Below, piece by piece: positions 26,721 to 36,014 of a stretch of 64,000 bases of DNA. The DNA comes from Paraburkholderia phosphatilytica (lineage in GTDB: Bacteria > Pseudomonadota > Gammaproteobacteria > Burkholderiales > Burkholderiaceae). Both the position numbers and the translations under genes were made by a program. Each line of letters begins with the position of its first letter. Within the stretch, counting starts at the first letter, position 1. Location: contig NZ_QQOA01000018.1 in assembly GCF_003443895.1 (NCBI RefSeq), forward strand, positions 1-64,000. The letters run 5' to 3'. The notes under the pieces were generated by a model. It saw only the letters and a program-made list of their open reading frames with translations, ran no database searches and was not told where the DNA came from.

Positions 26721-27680
26721 TTATGTCTGGCTGTCTTGCGCCAGTTCGCCGGTTACCACGTCCCACAAGGCACGGGCCACTTCGTGACGCGCATCGTCGC
26801 CTTGCGCGGCAAGCTTGTCGCGATAGAGGCGGATCTCCATCGTCAGCGTGAACTGCCCGCCGGTGGTGCCGCGCGCGGCGCGGTCGAGGCGGATCAGGTG
26901 ACCTTCGGCGACGGAATCTTCGACCGCGCTGTGTGGCAGAAACGCGATGCCGTGCCCCGCGAGCGCCATCGCCTTCAAGCCTTCGGCCATGTCGGTTTCG
27001 TACACGCGGTCCAGGTAGACGCGCGACGGCGCGTTCGCGAAGATCACCTCCGTCATGCGGCCGAGGTATGCGTTCGGCGTGTACGACAGATACGGCGCGG
27101 GCGCATCGGCGGTGCCGGGCAGCATGTAACGCGGCCGGCCCGCGCGCGTGGCCGCCGAGAACGGACTGATCGGCTCGATGCCGAGCGTCAACATGTCATA
27201 ACGTGCTGGATCGAGCGCAACCGGATGGCTCGGATGGTGGTAGCCCATCACCAGATCGCAGCCGCCTTCCACCAGCGACAGCACCGCATCGTGCACGTTG
27301 AGCGCGCGCAGCCGCGTGTGGATCGAGCCGAGCTTCGCTTCGATGCGCTGCAGCCAACGTGGAAAGTAGGTCAGTGACAGCGTATGCGGCACCGCGAATT
27401 CGATGGTCGCCGCCGGCGTCGTGGTGTGGCCGCGCAGCAGCGTACGGGCTTCGTGGAACTGCGACAGCATCGCGAGCGCCTGCTCGTAGAAGACCTGGCC
27501 GGCGTTCGTCAGGCGCGTCGGATAAACCGAACGGTCGATCAGTTCCGTGCCAAGCCACGCTTCCAGTGCCTGGATGCGGCGCGAGAACGCCGGTTGTGTG
27601 ACGTGTCGTAACTCGGCCGAGCGGCTGAAGCTGCGGGTTTCAGCGAGCGAGACGAAGTCTTCGAGCCATTTGAGTTCCAT
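26721..27680 (-). CDS. LysR-type transcriptional regulator
   Basis: 319 residues. The winged helix-turn-helix covers about 1-60 (MELKWLEDFVSLAETRSFSRSAEL, then VTQPAFSRRIQALEAWLG). A periplasmic-binding-like effector domain follows from about residue 90. The N-terminal pattern ELKWLEDFVSLAETR resembles the YjiE/HypT and QseD-like group. It sits upstream of gdhA on the same strand and divergent from purB, so gdhA or gltI control is possible but unproven. No LysR box was identified with confidence. Confidence 0.88.
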   Translation of the reverse strand: MELKWLEDFVSLAETRSFSRSAELRHVTQPAFSRRIQALEAWLGTELIDRSVYPTRLTNAGQVFYEQALAMLSQFHEARTLLRGHTTTPAATIEFAVPHTLSLTYFPRWLQRIEAKLGSIHTRLRALNVHDAVLSLVEGGCDLVMGYHHPSHPVALDPARYDMLTLGIEPISPFSAATRAGRPRYMLPGTADAPAPYLSYTPNAYLGRMTEVIFANAPSRVYLDRVYETDMAEGLKAMALAGHGIAFLPHSAVEDSVAEGHLIRLDRAARGTTGGQFTLTMEIRLYRDKLAAQGDDARHEVARALWDVVTGELAQDSQT

Positions 27681-27838
27681 GCAGCAGCTTCCGCTTAGAG
27701 GACGTGTGAGCTTAGAGGGTCAAGGCAAACGAAGCCGCCATTCTAGCGGGGTCGGCCGGGCCGGCTGCACATCCGGTGGTAAAATTCGCGGTTCTCCTCG
27801 GATTTCTCCGTCTTCTTTACGTTCTGCGTGGCCCCATC

Positions 27839-29227
27839 ATGTCCGACACCCGCCCCGACACCCTGTTCGCGCTGACCGCGCTCTCCCCGCTCGACGGCCG
27901 TTATGCGTCGAAGACCGAAGCCCTGCGCGAATGGCTCTCGGAAGCCGCGTTCATGCGCCATCGCGTGACGGTCGAGATTCACTGGCTGATCGCGCTGTCG
28001 CACGCGGGCTTCGTTGAAGTGCCGCGTTTCTCGAAGGAATCGGAACAGTTCCTGCTGCAATTGATCGAGCGCTTCACCGCGCACGACGCCGCGCGCATCA
28101 AGGACATCGAGCGCGTGACGAACCACGACGTGAAAGCCGTCGAATACTGGCTGAAGGAATCGGTAAAGGGTCAGCCGGAGCTCGAGCGCGCGAGCGAGTT
28201 CATCCACTTCGCGTGCACGTCGGAAGACATCAACAACACGTCGCATGGCCTGATGCTCGCGGGCGCGCGTGAGCACGTGATCGTGCCGGCGCTGCGCTCG
28301 GTGCATCAGCGGCTCGTCGCGCTCGCGCATGCGCAGGCCGATCAACCAATGCTGTCGCGCACGCATGGTCAGCCCGCAAGCCCGACCACGCTCGGCAAGG
28401 AAATCGCCAACGTCGCCGCGCGTCTTGCGCGCGCGATCACGCGCATCGAGAAGGTCGAACTGCTCGGCAAGATGAACGGCGCGGTGGGCAACTACAACGC
28501 GCATCTGTCCGCGTATCCGGAGTTCGACTGGGAAGCGTTCTCGAAGGACGTCGTCGAGAACCGCCTCAAGCTCAGCTTCAATCCGTACACGATTCAGATC
28601 GAGCCGCACGACTACATGGCCGAACTGTTCGATGCCGTGGCGCGCGCGAACACGATCCTGCTCGATCTCGACCGCGACGTGTGGGGCTACATCTCGCTCG
28701 GCTATTTCAAGCAGAAAACGAAGGCCGGCGAAATCGGTTCGTCGACGATGCCGCACAAGGTCAATCCGATCGACTTCGAGAACTCGGAAGGAAACCTCGG
28801 TCTCGCGAACGCGACGCTGCGCCATCTGGCCGACAAGCTGCCGGTGTCGCGCTGGCAGCGCGATCTGACGGATTCTACGGTACTCCGAAATATTGGTGTC
28901 GCGTTCGGCTACTCGCTGCTCGCGTACGATGCGCTGACACGCGGCATCGACAAGCTCGAAGTGAACCCGCAGCGTCTGAACGACGACCTCGACGCGACGT
29001 GGGAAGTGCTCGCCGAGCCGGTGCAGACAGTGATGCGCCGCTATGGCATCGAGAATCCGTACGAGCAGTTGAAGGAACTGACGCGCGGCAAGGGCATCAC
29101 GCGCGAGGCGCTGCGCACGTTCATCGGCGGTCTCGCGATTCCCGAGGACGCGAAGCAGCGTCTGCTCGATATGACGCCGGGTTCGTATGTGGGCAAGGCG
29201 GCGGAGCTGGCGAAGCGGATTGCATGA
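27839..29227 (+). CDS. purB: Adenylosuccinate lyase
   Basis: 462 residues of the long E. coli PurB type. It acts twice in purine synthesis, forming AICAR and AMP. The fumarase/aspartase signature is SSTMPHKVNPIDFENSEGN, and catalytic histidine regions occur in SRTHGQPASPTTLGKE and HFACTSEDINNT. A TAAAAT box at 27780-27785 may be the -10. It is followed by a strong terminator. Confidence 0.97.
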   Translation: MSDTRPDTLFALTALSPLDGRYASKTEALREWLSEAAFMRHRVTVEIHWLIALSHAGFVEVPRFSKESEQFLLQLIERFTAHDAARIKDIERVTNHDVKAVEYWLKESVKGQPELERASEFIHFACTSEDINNTSHGLMLAGAREHVIVPALRSVHQRLVALAHAQADQPMLSRTHGQPASPTTLGKEIANVAARLARAITRIEKVELLGKMNGAVGNYNAHLSAYPEFDWEAFSKDVVENRLKLSFNPYTIQIEPHDYMAELFDAVARANTILLDLDRDVWGYISLGYFKQKTKAGEIGSSTMPHKVNPIDFENSEGNLGLANATLRHLADKLPVSRWQRDLTDSTVLRNIGVAFGYSLLAYDALTRGIDKLEVNPQRLNDDLDATWEVLAEPVQTVMRRYGIENPYEQLKELTRGKGITREALRTFIGGLAIPEDAKQRLLDMTPGSYVGKAAELAKRIA

Positions 29228-29291
29228 GGCGTTTGACCGGCCGCTGCTACTGCATCGCATGAATTGTGCGATGTGATGCCTGAATAAATGA

Positions 29292-29330
29292 CAAAGCCCC
29301 GCGCAGTGGATGCACTGCGCGGGGCTGTTG
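29292..29330. terminator. Terminator between purB and gntK
   Basis: A 13-base perfect inverted repeat GCCCCGCGCAGTG / CACTGCGCGGGGC with a four-base loop, then a T-rich tract on the plus strand and an AAA start on the other. It serves convergent purB and gntK. Confidence 0.85.
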
Positions 29331-29342
29331 CTTTTCACACGC

Positions 29343-29837
29343 TCAACGCGTTTCGAGCTGCTTCAACACTTCATCGACGATCTGCTCGGGCGTCAGCGAG
29401 ATGCTCACTTCGATCGCTTCGTCAGGACCCGGCACTTCGAGCGTATCGAGCTGGCTCTTCAGCAGCGACGGATCGAAGAAATGCCCGGTGCGCGAATTGA
29501 GCCGCTCGCGCAGCAGCGCTTCCGATCCTTCCAGGTAGACGAAGATCACGTCCTTGTCGCCGTCGCGCAGGATGTCGCGATACGAGCGCTTTAGCGACGA
29601 GCATGTGAACACCGCGGTCTCGCCCGCGCGCTGCTTCGCTTCGATCGCGGCCCGGATGGTACGCAGCCACGGCCAACGATCTTCGTCGGTGAGCGGGATG
29701 CCCTTGTGCATCTTCTCCTTGTTGGCGGCGCTGTGAAACGCGTCGCCATCCGTGAATTCGCAGTGAAGCCGCTCGGCCAGCAACTCGCCGATCCGCGTCT
29801 TGCCCGCACCCGACACACCCATTGCGATCAGAATCAT
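29343..29837 (-). CDS. gntK: Gluconokinase
   Basis: 164 residues, the thermoresistant GntK type. It phosphorylates gluconate to 6-phosphogluconate. The P-loop GVSGAGKT is at about 8-15, DGDAFHSAANKEKMHKGIPL binds substrate, and TCSSLKRSYRDILR and LEGSEALLRERL are conserved. It lies 47 bases after gntP on the same strand, consistent with gluconate uptake and activation in one operon. Confidence 0.94.
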   Translation of the reverse strand: MILIAMGVSGAGKTRIGELLAERLHCEFTDGDAFHSAANKEKMHKGIPLTDEDRWPWLRTIRAAIEAKQRAGETAVFTCSSLKRSYRDILRDGDKDVIFVYLEGSEALLRERLNSRTGHFFDPSLLKSQLDTLEVPGPDEAIEVSISLTPEQIVDEVLKQLETR

Positions 29838-29884
29838 TCAACTGCTCCTTGCTTGAACTACGCGCTACATGACCTACGCGAGCC

Positions 29885-31246
29885 TTACACGACCGTCGCG
29901 AGCGCGAAGGTCAAAGCCAGCCCCAACAGCGAGATGATGGTCTCGCACAGCGACCACGTCTTGAACGTCTGGCCGACTGTCATGCCGAAGTACTCCTTGA
30001 TCAGCCAGAAGCCGCCGTCGTTCACGTGCGAGAAAATCAGCGAACCCGATCCCGTGGCAAGCACCAGCAGTTCCGGCCGCACCTGCACAGCGCCCGTCGT
30101 CACGATCGGCGCGACGATGCCGCAGGCAGTCGTCATCGCGACCGTCGCCGAGCCGGTTGCGAGGCGGATCAGCGCCGCGACCATCCAGCCGAACATCAGC
30201 GGCGACAGATGCGCGCTCGTCGCGACGTTGATGATCTCCTTCGAGATGCCGCTATCCATCAGCACGCGCCCGAAGCCGCCGCCCGCGCCGACGATCAGCG
30301 TAATGCCCGCGATCGGCGCAAGACAGTCGCCGCAGAACTTCTGGATCTGCTCTTTCGTGAAGCCACGCTTCGCACCGAAGGTCCAGAAGCTGACGAGTAC
30401 CGCGATCAGCAGCGCGACGTCCGAGTTACCGACGAATTTGAGCAGGTCGTTCGGCAGCGTCTTCGGCGCGAATACCAGATCGGCCCAGCTGCCGATCAGC
30501 ATCAGGATCACCGGCAGCAGGATCGTGAGCAACGTGATGCCGAAACTCGGCAGCTCGCGCTGGTGCTCTTTGTCCTCCGCCTGGATGAACTGTGCGGCGA
30601 GCGCGTTGTGCTCGGGCAGCTTCACCGTGCGATGGATCAGCAGCGCGAACAGCGGACCCGCGACGATCGCTGTCGGAATGCCGATGATGAGACCGTATGC
30701 GATGGTCTTGCCGATGTCGGCGTGATACGCCTGCACCGCAAGCATCGCGGCCGGGTGCGGCGGAATCAGACCGTGCACGACGGACAGCCCCGCGACCATC
30801 GGCAGACCGATCAGCAGCAGCGATTTACCGGTGCGCTTCGCGACGTTGAACGCGATAGGGATCAGCAGCACGAAGCCGACCTCGAAGAACACCGGCAAAC
30901 CGACGATGATCGCGACGAACATCATCGCCCAGTGAATGTTCTTCTCGCCGAACCACTCGATCAGCGTGGTCGCGATGCGCTCCGCACCACCGGATTCGGC
31001 CATCATCTTGCCGAGCATCGTGCCGAGACCGACGACGATCGCAATGTGGCCAAGCGTATTGCCGTTACCGGTTTCGAACGACTTCACGATCGTGCCCATC
31101 GGCATGCCGGCCACGAGACCGAGCAGCAACGACACGATGATGAGGACGAGGAACGGATAGACCTTGAAGCGCGTGATCAACAGGATCAAGAGCGCGATCG
31201 CGATCACTGCGTAGACCAGCAGCATGCTGCCGTGAGCAACTTCCAT
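29885..31246 (-). CDS. gntP: Gluconate:H+ symporter, GntP family
   Basis: 453 residues with about twelve hydrophobic segments. Family signatures include FFEVGFVLLIPIAFNVA, GLIPPHPAAM and SGSLIFSHVNDGGFWLIKEY, which fit the GntT/GntP group of gluconate permeases. It is the first gene before gntK and lies on the same strand as edd-eda, but a strong terminator separates them. No clear HexR-type site was found directly upstream. Confidence 0.93.
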   Translation of the reverse strand: MEVAHGSMLLVYAVIAIALLILLITRFKVYPFLVLIIVSLLLGLVAGMPMGTIVKSFETGNGNTLGHIAIVVGLGTMLGKMMAESGGAERIATTLIEWFGEKNIHWAMMFVAIIVGLPVFFEVGFVLLIPIAFNVAKRTGKSLLLIGLPMVAGLSVVHGLIPPHPAAMLAVQAYHADIGKTIAYGLIIGIPTAIVAGPLFALLIHRTVKLPEHNALAAQFIQAEDKEHQRELPSFGITLLTILLPVILMLIGSWADLVFAPKTLPNDLLKFVGNSDVALLIAVLVSFWTFGAKRGFTKEQIQKFCGDCLAPIAGITLIVGAGGGFGRVLMDSGISKEIINVATSAHLSPLMFGWMVAALIRLATGSATVAMTTACGIVAPIVTTGAVQVRPELLVLATGSGSLIFSHVNDGGFWLIKEYFGMTVGQTFKTWSLCETIISLLGLALTFALATVV

Positions 31247-31530
31247 GAAGCCCCTCCCTTGGTGTTATCGAGCGGGCGTATTACCTGACGTCACCTTCGC
31301 TCTGTGTCGATTTTATGGAAGCGTCGCCTCGAATCACGACGCACTGCATCGCGCGGACCCGTACGTCATCGCGCGCGTTCATCGCTGTGGACGCTGAATT
31401 TTACTGTCTGCGAGCGGAAAACGGGCTTCGGGTTTGCCGTTGTTTGCGGTTGTCCGAGGGGCTGGATTGGTGATGCGGTGCAGCGCGTGAGCGACGCATT
31501 CCTCGCCGATGTGGCGATGCATCGGCCATC
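31247..31530. other. Intergenic between eda terminator and gntP
   Basis: About 284 bases without a convincing gene. It should contain the gntP promoter; TAATAC at about 31279-31284 (minus) is a weak -10 candidate. A short AT-rich patch lies at 31397-31404. No operator was recognised. Confidence 0.35.
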
Positions 31531-31584
31531 AAAACGAACGCCCCGCCGACGACGGCTACTGCTGAAGCCGCATCGGCGAGGCGT
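31531..31584 (-). terminator. Terminator after edd-eda
   Basis: ACGCCCCGCCGA / TCGGCGAGGCGT (one G-T wobble) encloses an inner CGGCT/AGCCG pairing, and TTCGTTTT follows on the minus strand. The stem is long and ends about 90 bases after eda. Confidence 0.75.
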
Positions 31585-31676
31585 CTTGTATTGCTCTGCC
31601 GGATCGAGCGTGGCGCGCTTCTCGAGCGCGCCGGTTTCGTCAGCCTATATCCGGCCTTGCACTTCCGGGTTCACTT

Positions 31677-32321
31677 TCAGTGCGCAGGCGCAGCAGCAAG
31701 CTGGCTGGCCGCGCGCGCGAGGCGCGTGACTTCGTCCCAGTTCTGCGCGGAGACGGCGGACTTCGGCGTCAGCCACGATCCGCCGACGCACACCACGTTC
31801 GGCAGCGCGAGGAAGTTCGGCGCCGTCTCGGCGGTGATGCCGCCCGTCGGGCAGAACTTCAGTGTCGGAAACGGACCATGGAACGCCTGCAGCATCGGCA
31901 CGCCGCCCGCCTGTTGCGCCGGGAAGAATTTCACGGTTTCGTAACCGAGTTCGAGCGCGACGATGATGTCGCTCGGCGTCATCACGCCCGGCAGCAGCGG
32001 CAAGCCGGCGTCCTGCGCGGCCTTGTGCATGTCCTTCGTAAGACCCGGCGACACGCCGAACTTCGCGCCCGCCTTTTTGGCCTGCGCGCAGTGCTCGGGC
32101 CGCGTGATCGTGCCCACGCCGACCACGATATCTTCGGCCAGGTGGCATGCGCGTTCGATCGCCTGCAGACCAGCCGGCGTGCGCAGCGTGATCTCCAGCA
32201 CCTTCACGCCGCCCGCGTGCAGCGCGCGCGACACGTGCTCGCCCTGCTCGGCGGTATCGAATGCGAGCACCGGAATCACCGGGCCGAGGCGCACGATTTC
32301 AGCGACTGTCTTGTCCGTCAT
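31677..32321 (-). CDS. eda: 2-dehydro-3-deoxy-phosphogluconate (KDPG) aldolase
   Basis: 214 residues, a class I TIM-barrel aldolase splitting KDPG into pyruvate and glyceraldehyde-3-phosphate. The conserved VLEITLRTPAGLQAI carries the glutamate and phosphate-binding arginine, and the Schiff-base lysine is in ETVKFFPAQQAGG. The C-terminus contains CPTGGIT. It starts two bases after the edd stop, so the two are translated as one operon. Confidence 0.96.
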   Translation of the reverse strand: MTDKTVAEIVRLGPVIPVLAFDTAEQGEHVSRALHAGGVKVLEITLRTPAGLQAIERACHLAEDIVVGVGTITRPEHCAQAKKAGAKFGVSPGLTKDMHKAAQDAGLPLLPGVMTPSDIIVALELGYETVKFFPAQQAGGVPMLQAFHGPFPTLKFCPTGGITAETAPNFLALPNVVCVGGSWLTPKSAVSAQNWDEVTRLARAASQLAAAPAH

Positions 32322-32323
32322 GA

Positions 32324-34204
32324 TCAGACTCCCTCTTTCTGCAGCGCGGGATGCCGATGCGCCGCTTCGGTTTCGCCCGTGAGCGGGCCAAATACCGACG
32401 CGCCCAGTTCCGCCGGCGCCGCAGCGGAACGGAACACGCCGAACAGTTCGCGGCCGAAGCCGACTTCGTTGTCCGCCTGATGGAGCGGCTGCGCGACGGA
32501 GCGCGCGTCCCACGCTGCATCGTCGAGCTCGACGTCGAGCACGCCGGCTTCCGCGTCGATCACCAGCATGTCGCCGGTTTGCACCTTGCCGAGCGGGCCT
32601 TGCAGCAACGCTTCCGGCGACAGGTGGATCACCGCCGGCACCTTGCCCGACGCGCCGGACATGCGGCCGTCCGTCACCAGCGCGACGTGGAAACCTTGAT
32701 CCTGCAACACGCCGAGCAGCGGCGTCAAACGATGCAGCTCAGGCATGCCGTTTGCCCGCGCGCCCTGGAAGCGCACCACGGCAATGAAATCGCGCTTCAG
32801 CTCGCCGTTGTCGAACGCTTCCTGCACGGCTTCCTGCGAATCGAACACGATCGCCGGCGCCCGGACCTTGCGATGTTCCTTCGCCACCGCGGAGATCTTG
32901 ATCACGCCGCGGCCAAGACGGCCTTGCATCAGACGCAGGCCGCCATCCGGCTGGAACGGTTCTTCGATGCTGCGCAGCACCGCGCGGTCACCGCTTTCCG
33001 CCGCGCCGTCGACCCACGTGAGCTTGCCGTCGATCAGCTTCGGCTCCTGCGTGTAATGCTTGAGCCCAGGGCCCGCGACCGTCTTCACGTCTTCGTGCAG
33101 CAGACCGCCTTCGAGCAGATTGCGCACGAGGAACGCGACGCCGCCCGCCGCGTGGAAATGGTTCACGTCGGCCTTGCCGTTAGGGTAGACCTTCGCAAGC
33201 AGCGGCACGCTCGCGGAGAGTTCGTCGAAGTCGTTCCAGTCGATGATAATGCCCGCCGCACGCGCGATCGCGACCAGGTGCAGCGTGTGGTTCGTCGAGC
33301 CACCCGTCGCGAGCAGCGCGACGATGCCGTTGACCACCGCCTTCTCGTCGACCACGTGGCCGATCGGCGTGTAGTTGCCACGTTCGACGGTAAGATCGAG
33401 CACGCGGCGCGCGGCCTGCGCGGTGAGCGCGTCGCGCAGCGGCGTGTGCGGATGCACGAACGCCGAGCCCGGCAGATGCATGCCCATCACTTCCATCAGC
33501 ATCTGGTTGCTGTTCGCGGTGCCGTAGAACGTGCAGGTGCCGTGACCATGGTACGCGGCGGCTTCCGACTCCAGCAGCTCATTGCGGCCGCATTCGCCGG
33601 TGGCGAAACGCTGGCGCACTTTCGCCTTGTCGTCGTTGGTGATGCCGCTCGTCATCGGCCCCGCGGGCACGAAGATGGTCGGCAGATGGCCGAACTGCAG
33701 CGCGCCGATCATCAGGCCTGGCACGATCTTGTCGCAGATGCCGAGGCACAGCGCCGCGTCGAACATGTTGTGCGTGAGCGCGATCGCCGTGCTCATCGCA
33801 ATGGTCTCGCGCGAGAACAGCGACAGCTCCATGCCCGCGTTGCCCTGCGTGACGCCGTCGCACATCGCCGGCACACCACCCGCGAACTGCGCGACGCCGC
33901 CGTTTTCGCGCGCGGCCTGCTTGATGATGTCCGGGTAGGTTTTGTAGGGCGCGTGCGCGGACAGCATCTCGTTGTAAGACGAGACGATGCCGATGTTCGG
34001 CTCGCGGATCTGCTTGATGACGAGCTTGTCGTTGCCTTCAAGGCCTGCGAAGCCGTGCGCGAGATTCGCGCACGACAGCGCGCCACGGGCCGGGAAGCGG
34101 CCCTGCGCGCGGTCGATGTGGGCGAGGTAGGCGTCGCGGGTCGGCTTGCTGCGCTCGATGACGCGCTCGGTGACCTTGATCAGTTGCGAATGCGGGGAAA
34201 CCAT
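32324..34204 (-). CDS. edd: 6-phosphogluconate dehydratase
   Basis: 626 residues, the IlvD/Edd family. It converts 6-phosphogluconate to KDPG, the defining step of the Entner-Doudoroff path. Conserved stretches include GVPAMCDGVTQGNAGMELSLFSR, GICDKIVPGLMIGAL and the iron-sulfur cysteines in CDGVTQG, CDKIVPG and GTCTFYGTANSNQ. The C-terminal barrel contains DGRMSGASGKVP. It is first in edd-eda, divergent from hexR, and its promoter spacer carries an operator-like palindrome. Confidence 0.97.
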   Translation of the reverse strand: MVSPHSQLIKVTERVIERSKPTRDAYLAHIDRAQGRFPARGALSCANLAHGFAGLEGNDKLVIKQIREPNIGIVSSYNEMLSAHAPYKTYPDIIKQAARENGGVAQFAGGVPAMCDGVTQGNAGMELSLFSRETIAMSTAIALTHNMFDAALCLGICDKIVPGLMIGALQFGHLPTIFVPAGPMTSGITNDDKAKVRQRFATGECGRNELLESEAAAYHGHGTCTFYGTANSNQMLMEVMGMHLPGSAFVHPHTPLRDALTAQAARRVLDLTVERGNYTPIGHVVDEKAVVNGIVALLATGGSTNHTLHLVAIARAAGIIIDWNDFDELSASVPLLAKVYPNGKADVNHFHAAGGVAFLVRNLLEGGLLHEDVKTVAGPGLKHYTQEPKLIDGKLTWVDGAAESGDRAVLRSIEEPFQPDGGLRLMQGRLGRGVIKISAVAKEHRKVRAPAIVFDSQEAVQEAFDNGELKRDFIAVVRFQGARANGMPELHRLTPLLGVLQDQGFHVALVTDGRMSGASGKVPAVIHLSPEALLQGPLGKVQTGDMLVIDAEAGVLDVELDDAAWDARSVAQPLHQADNEVGFGRELFGVFRSAAAPAELGASVFGPLTGETEAAHRHPALQKEGV

Positions 34205-34344
34205 CGAAGCTCCTTCATCGCTGGCTGGTTCGTTACGGCCCTGCGTTCAGCGCCGGACGTGAATTCGGGGAATGCCGGGTGCGGTGTGTCTCCTGCTGCT
34301 TGCTGCATGTGCTGCTTCGCTGCTTTTGTCTGCCGGCAACGCGC

Positions 34345-34373
34345 AGTTTAGTAGAAAAACTACAAGACTTCAA
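34345..34373 (-). promoter_or_regulatory. Promoter of edd-eda
   Basis: On the minus strand TTGAAG (34373-34368) and TAAACT (34350-34345) are separated by exactly 17 bases. The operator-like palindrome occupies almost the whole spacer, a position suited to repression. The predicted leader to edd is about 130 bases. Confidence 0.65.
34349..34365. promoter_or_regulatory. Operator 1, HexR-type palindrome at edd
   Basis: TAGTAGAAAAACTACAA; half-sites TAGTAG and CTACAA are five-of-six complementary around an A5 centre. Read on the other strand it matches operator 2 at 14 of 17 bases. Likely target of the divergent HexR. Confidence 0.6.
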
Positions 34374-34480
34374 TGTCTGGTTGGTTCGATGCATGCGGCG
34401 CATGAATCGGGCCGTTTTGCCTACGCTGAGTACGATTTCCGTTGCACCGCAACTTTCAGGGATAACCCTGACATGTAGTT

Positions 34481-34497
34481 ATGTAGTTTTTGTACAA
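34481..34497. promoter_or_regulatory. Operator 2, HexR-type palindrome at hexR
   Basis: ATGTAGTTTTTGTACAA, with TGTA and TACA half-sites, overlaps the hexR -35 element. It shares the TGTAGTTTTT core with operator 1 and fits the TTGT...ACAA class reported for HexR in pseudomonads. Confidence 0.6.
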
Positions 34498-34518
34498 ATC
34501 TGGATCGTGCGCTATAGT
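34490..34518 (+). promoter_or_regulatory. Promoter of hexR
   Basis: TTGTAC (34490-34495) and TATAGT (34513-34518) with a 17-base spacer. The -35 lies inside operator 2, implying negative autoregulation. Confidence 0.65.
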
Positions 34519-34554
34519 CCGGGCAACGCTTTTCAGCATAGTGCGGGTTTTTCG

Positions 34555-35400
34555 ATGATGCTGTCCCAGGTAGAGGAAATGCGCGATCAGTTACGCCCTT
34601 CCGAGCGGAAGCTGGCGGACTACGTGCTCGAGGCGCCGCGCGAGGTGCTCGATCTGTCGATGACAGAAGTCGCGACGCGTGCGGGCGTCAGCCAGCCGAC
34701 CATCGCGCGTTTCTGCCATGCGCTGGGTTTCTCCGGTTTTCGCGAGTTCAAGATCCGGCTCGCGCAAGGCATCGCAACCGACGTGCCGGCCGTCTACCGC
34801 GATGTGCAGCCGGATGAACCGACGCCGGGCGTCGCAGCGAAAGTGCTCGACCGGACGATCGGTGCGCTGATCCAGGTTCGCAACAACCTGTCGACGGATA
34901 GCGTCGCTGCGGCCATCGATGTACTGGCGAACGCGAAGCGCATCGAATTTTACGGCGCGGGCGGGTCGGGCATTGCCGCGCTGGATATGCAGCACAAGTT
35001 CTTTCGGCTTGGCATGCCGAGCGTCGCGTATTCGGACCCGCATACGTTCCTGATGTCGGCAGCGCTGCTTGGCGAAGGCGACGTCGTCGTCGCGATATCG
35101 AACACGGGGCGCACGCGGGACATCATCGATGCGGCGCGCTCGGCGCTTGCCGGCGGCGCGAAAGTGATCGGCGTGACGCACGGCAGTTCGCCGCTGGCCC
35201 GGCTGGCGACAATCGGCCTGTTCGCGAACGTCGACGAAGACACTGACATCTTTTCGCCGATGACGTCGCGCACGTCACATCTCGCGATCGGCGACATTCT
35301 TGCGGTTGGGGTGGCGCTCAGGCGTGGACCCGAGCTCGCAGAACGGCTGGCTGGAGCGAAGGACCTGATCGCGCGGCGCAGAGTGGGCGGGGAAAGCTGA
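34555..35400 (+). CDS. hexR: RpiR/HexR family transcriptional regulator
   Basis: 281 residues. An N-terminal RpiR-type helix-turn-helix (VATRAGVSQPTIARFCHALGF, about 40-60) is followed by a C-terminal SIS phosphosugar-binding domain (EFYGAGGSGIAALDMQHKF, then GDVVVAISNTGRTRDII). HexR proteins release DNA when they bind KDPG, the product of Edd, so this divergent gene is well placed to control edd-eda. There is no fused glucokinase domain. The ATG at 34555 follows the promoter and is in frame with the domain start; a second ATG follows at once. Confidence 0.9.
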   Translation: MMLSQVEEMRDQLRPSERKLADYVLEAPREVLDLSMTEVATRAGVSQPTIARFCHALGFSGFREFKIRLAQGIATDVPAVYRDVQPDEPTPGVAAKVLDRTIGALIQVRNNLSTDSVAAAIDVLANAKRIEFYGAGGSGIAALDMQHKFFRLGMPSVAYSDPHTFLMSAALLGEGDVVVAISNTGRTRDIIDAARSALAGGAKVIGVTHGSSPLARLATIGLFANVDEDTDIFSPMTSRTSHLAIGDILAVGVALRRGPELAERLAGAKDLIARRRVGGES

Positions 35401-35521
35401 CCTGTCCGGCCCGGCCACGCAACTCACGCAACAGCAGACAGGCAAGCGCATACCGCACCGTATGGCGCAGTGAAACTTCAATGAAATGGAAACGCGCGTC
35501 CGGCGGGCAGCCCTGCCTCAT

Positions 35522-35938
35522 TCAAAATGGCTTGATCACCACCAGCGCCACCGCCGCGAGCATCCCCAGCACGGGAAGCTCGTTGAACATCCGGTACCAC
35601 TTGTGCGAGCGTGTGTTTTCCCCGCGCTCGAACCGCCGCAGCAGCACGCCGCAATAGGCGTGATAAGCCACTAGCAGAGCCACGACAAAGACCTTGGCGT
35701 GAATCCAACCCTGCCCGCGACCGATACCGATAACGAGCCACAGCCAGAGTCCGCACAACAGCGCAGGCACGGCAATAAACGACATGAACCGAAACAGCTT
35801 GCGCGCCATGATGAGCAGCCGGGCAACGGCAGCAGGCTCAGTCTCCATTGCCAGATTCACAAAGATCCTGGGCAGATAGAACAAACCAGCGAACCAGGCA
35901 GCAATCAGAACGATGTGAAAAGTCTTGATCCAGAGCAT
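35522..35938 (-). CDS. hemJ: CopD/HemJ-type membrane protein
   Basis: 138 residues with about four membrane helices. The opening MLWIKTFHIVLIAAWFAGLF, with a conserved histidine, and the later WIHAKVFVVALLVAYHAY, with conserved lysine and histidine, match the HemJ (UPF0093) protoporphyrinogen IX oxidase family. It is commonly labelled CopD family. It would serve haem synthesis if no HemG or HemY is present; this cannot be judged here. The start at 35938 is where family likeness begins. It lies downstream of proA on the same strand. Confidence 0.75.
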   Translation of the reverse strand: MLWIKTFHIVLIAAWFAGLFYLPRIFVNLAMETEPAAVARLLIMARKLFRFMSFIAVPALLCGLWLWLVIGIGRGQGWIHAKVFVVALLVAYHAYCGVLLRRFERGENTRSHKWYRMFNELPVLGMLAAVALVVIKPF

Positions 35939-36014
35939 CTTCAGTTCCGTTATCGCGAGCAAGCGATCAGAAAAGTGGCCGGATTTGTTGCGGAAGGCTG
36001 AACGGCGACAGCGA

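Noticed and set aside
32351..34351. A 2-kb plus-strand open frame opposite edd
   Set aside because: Same reason: edd is certain on the other strand and no family motif is seen in the antisense product.
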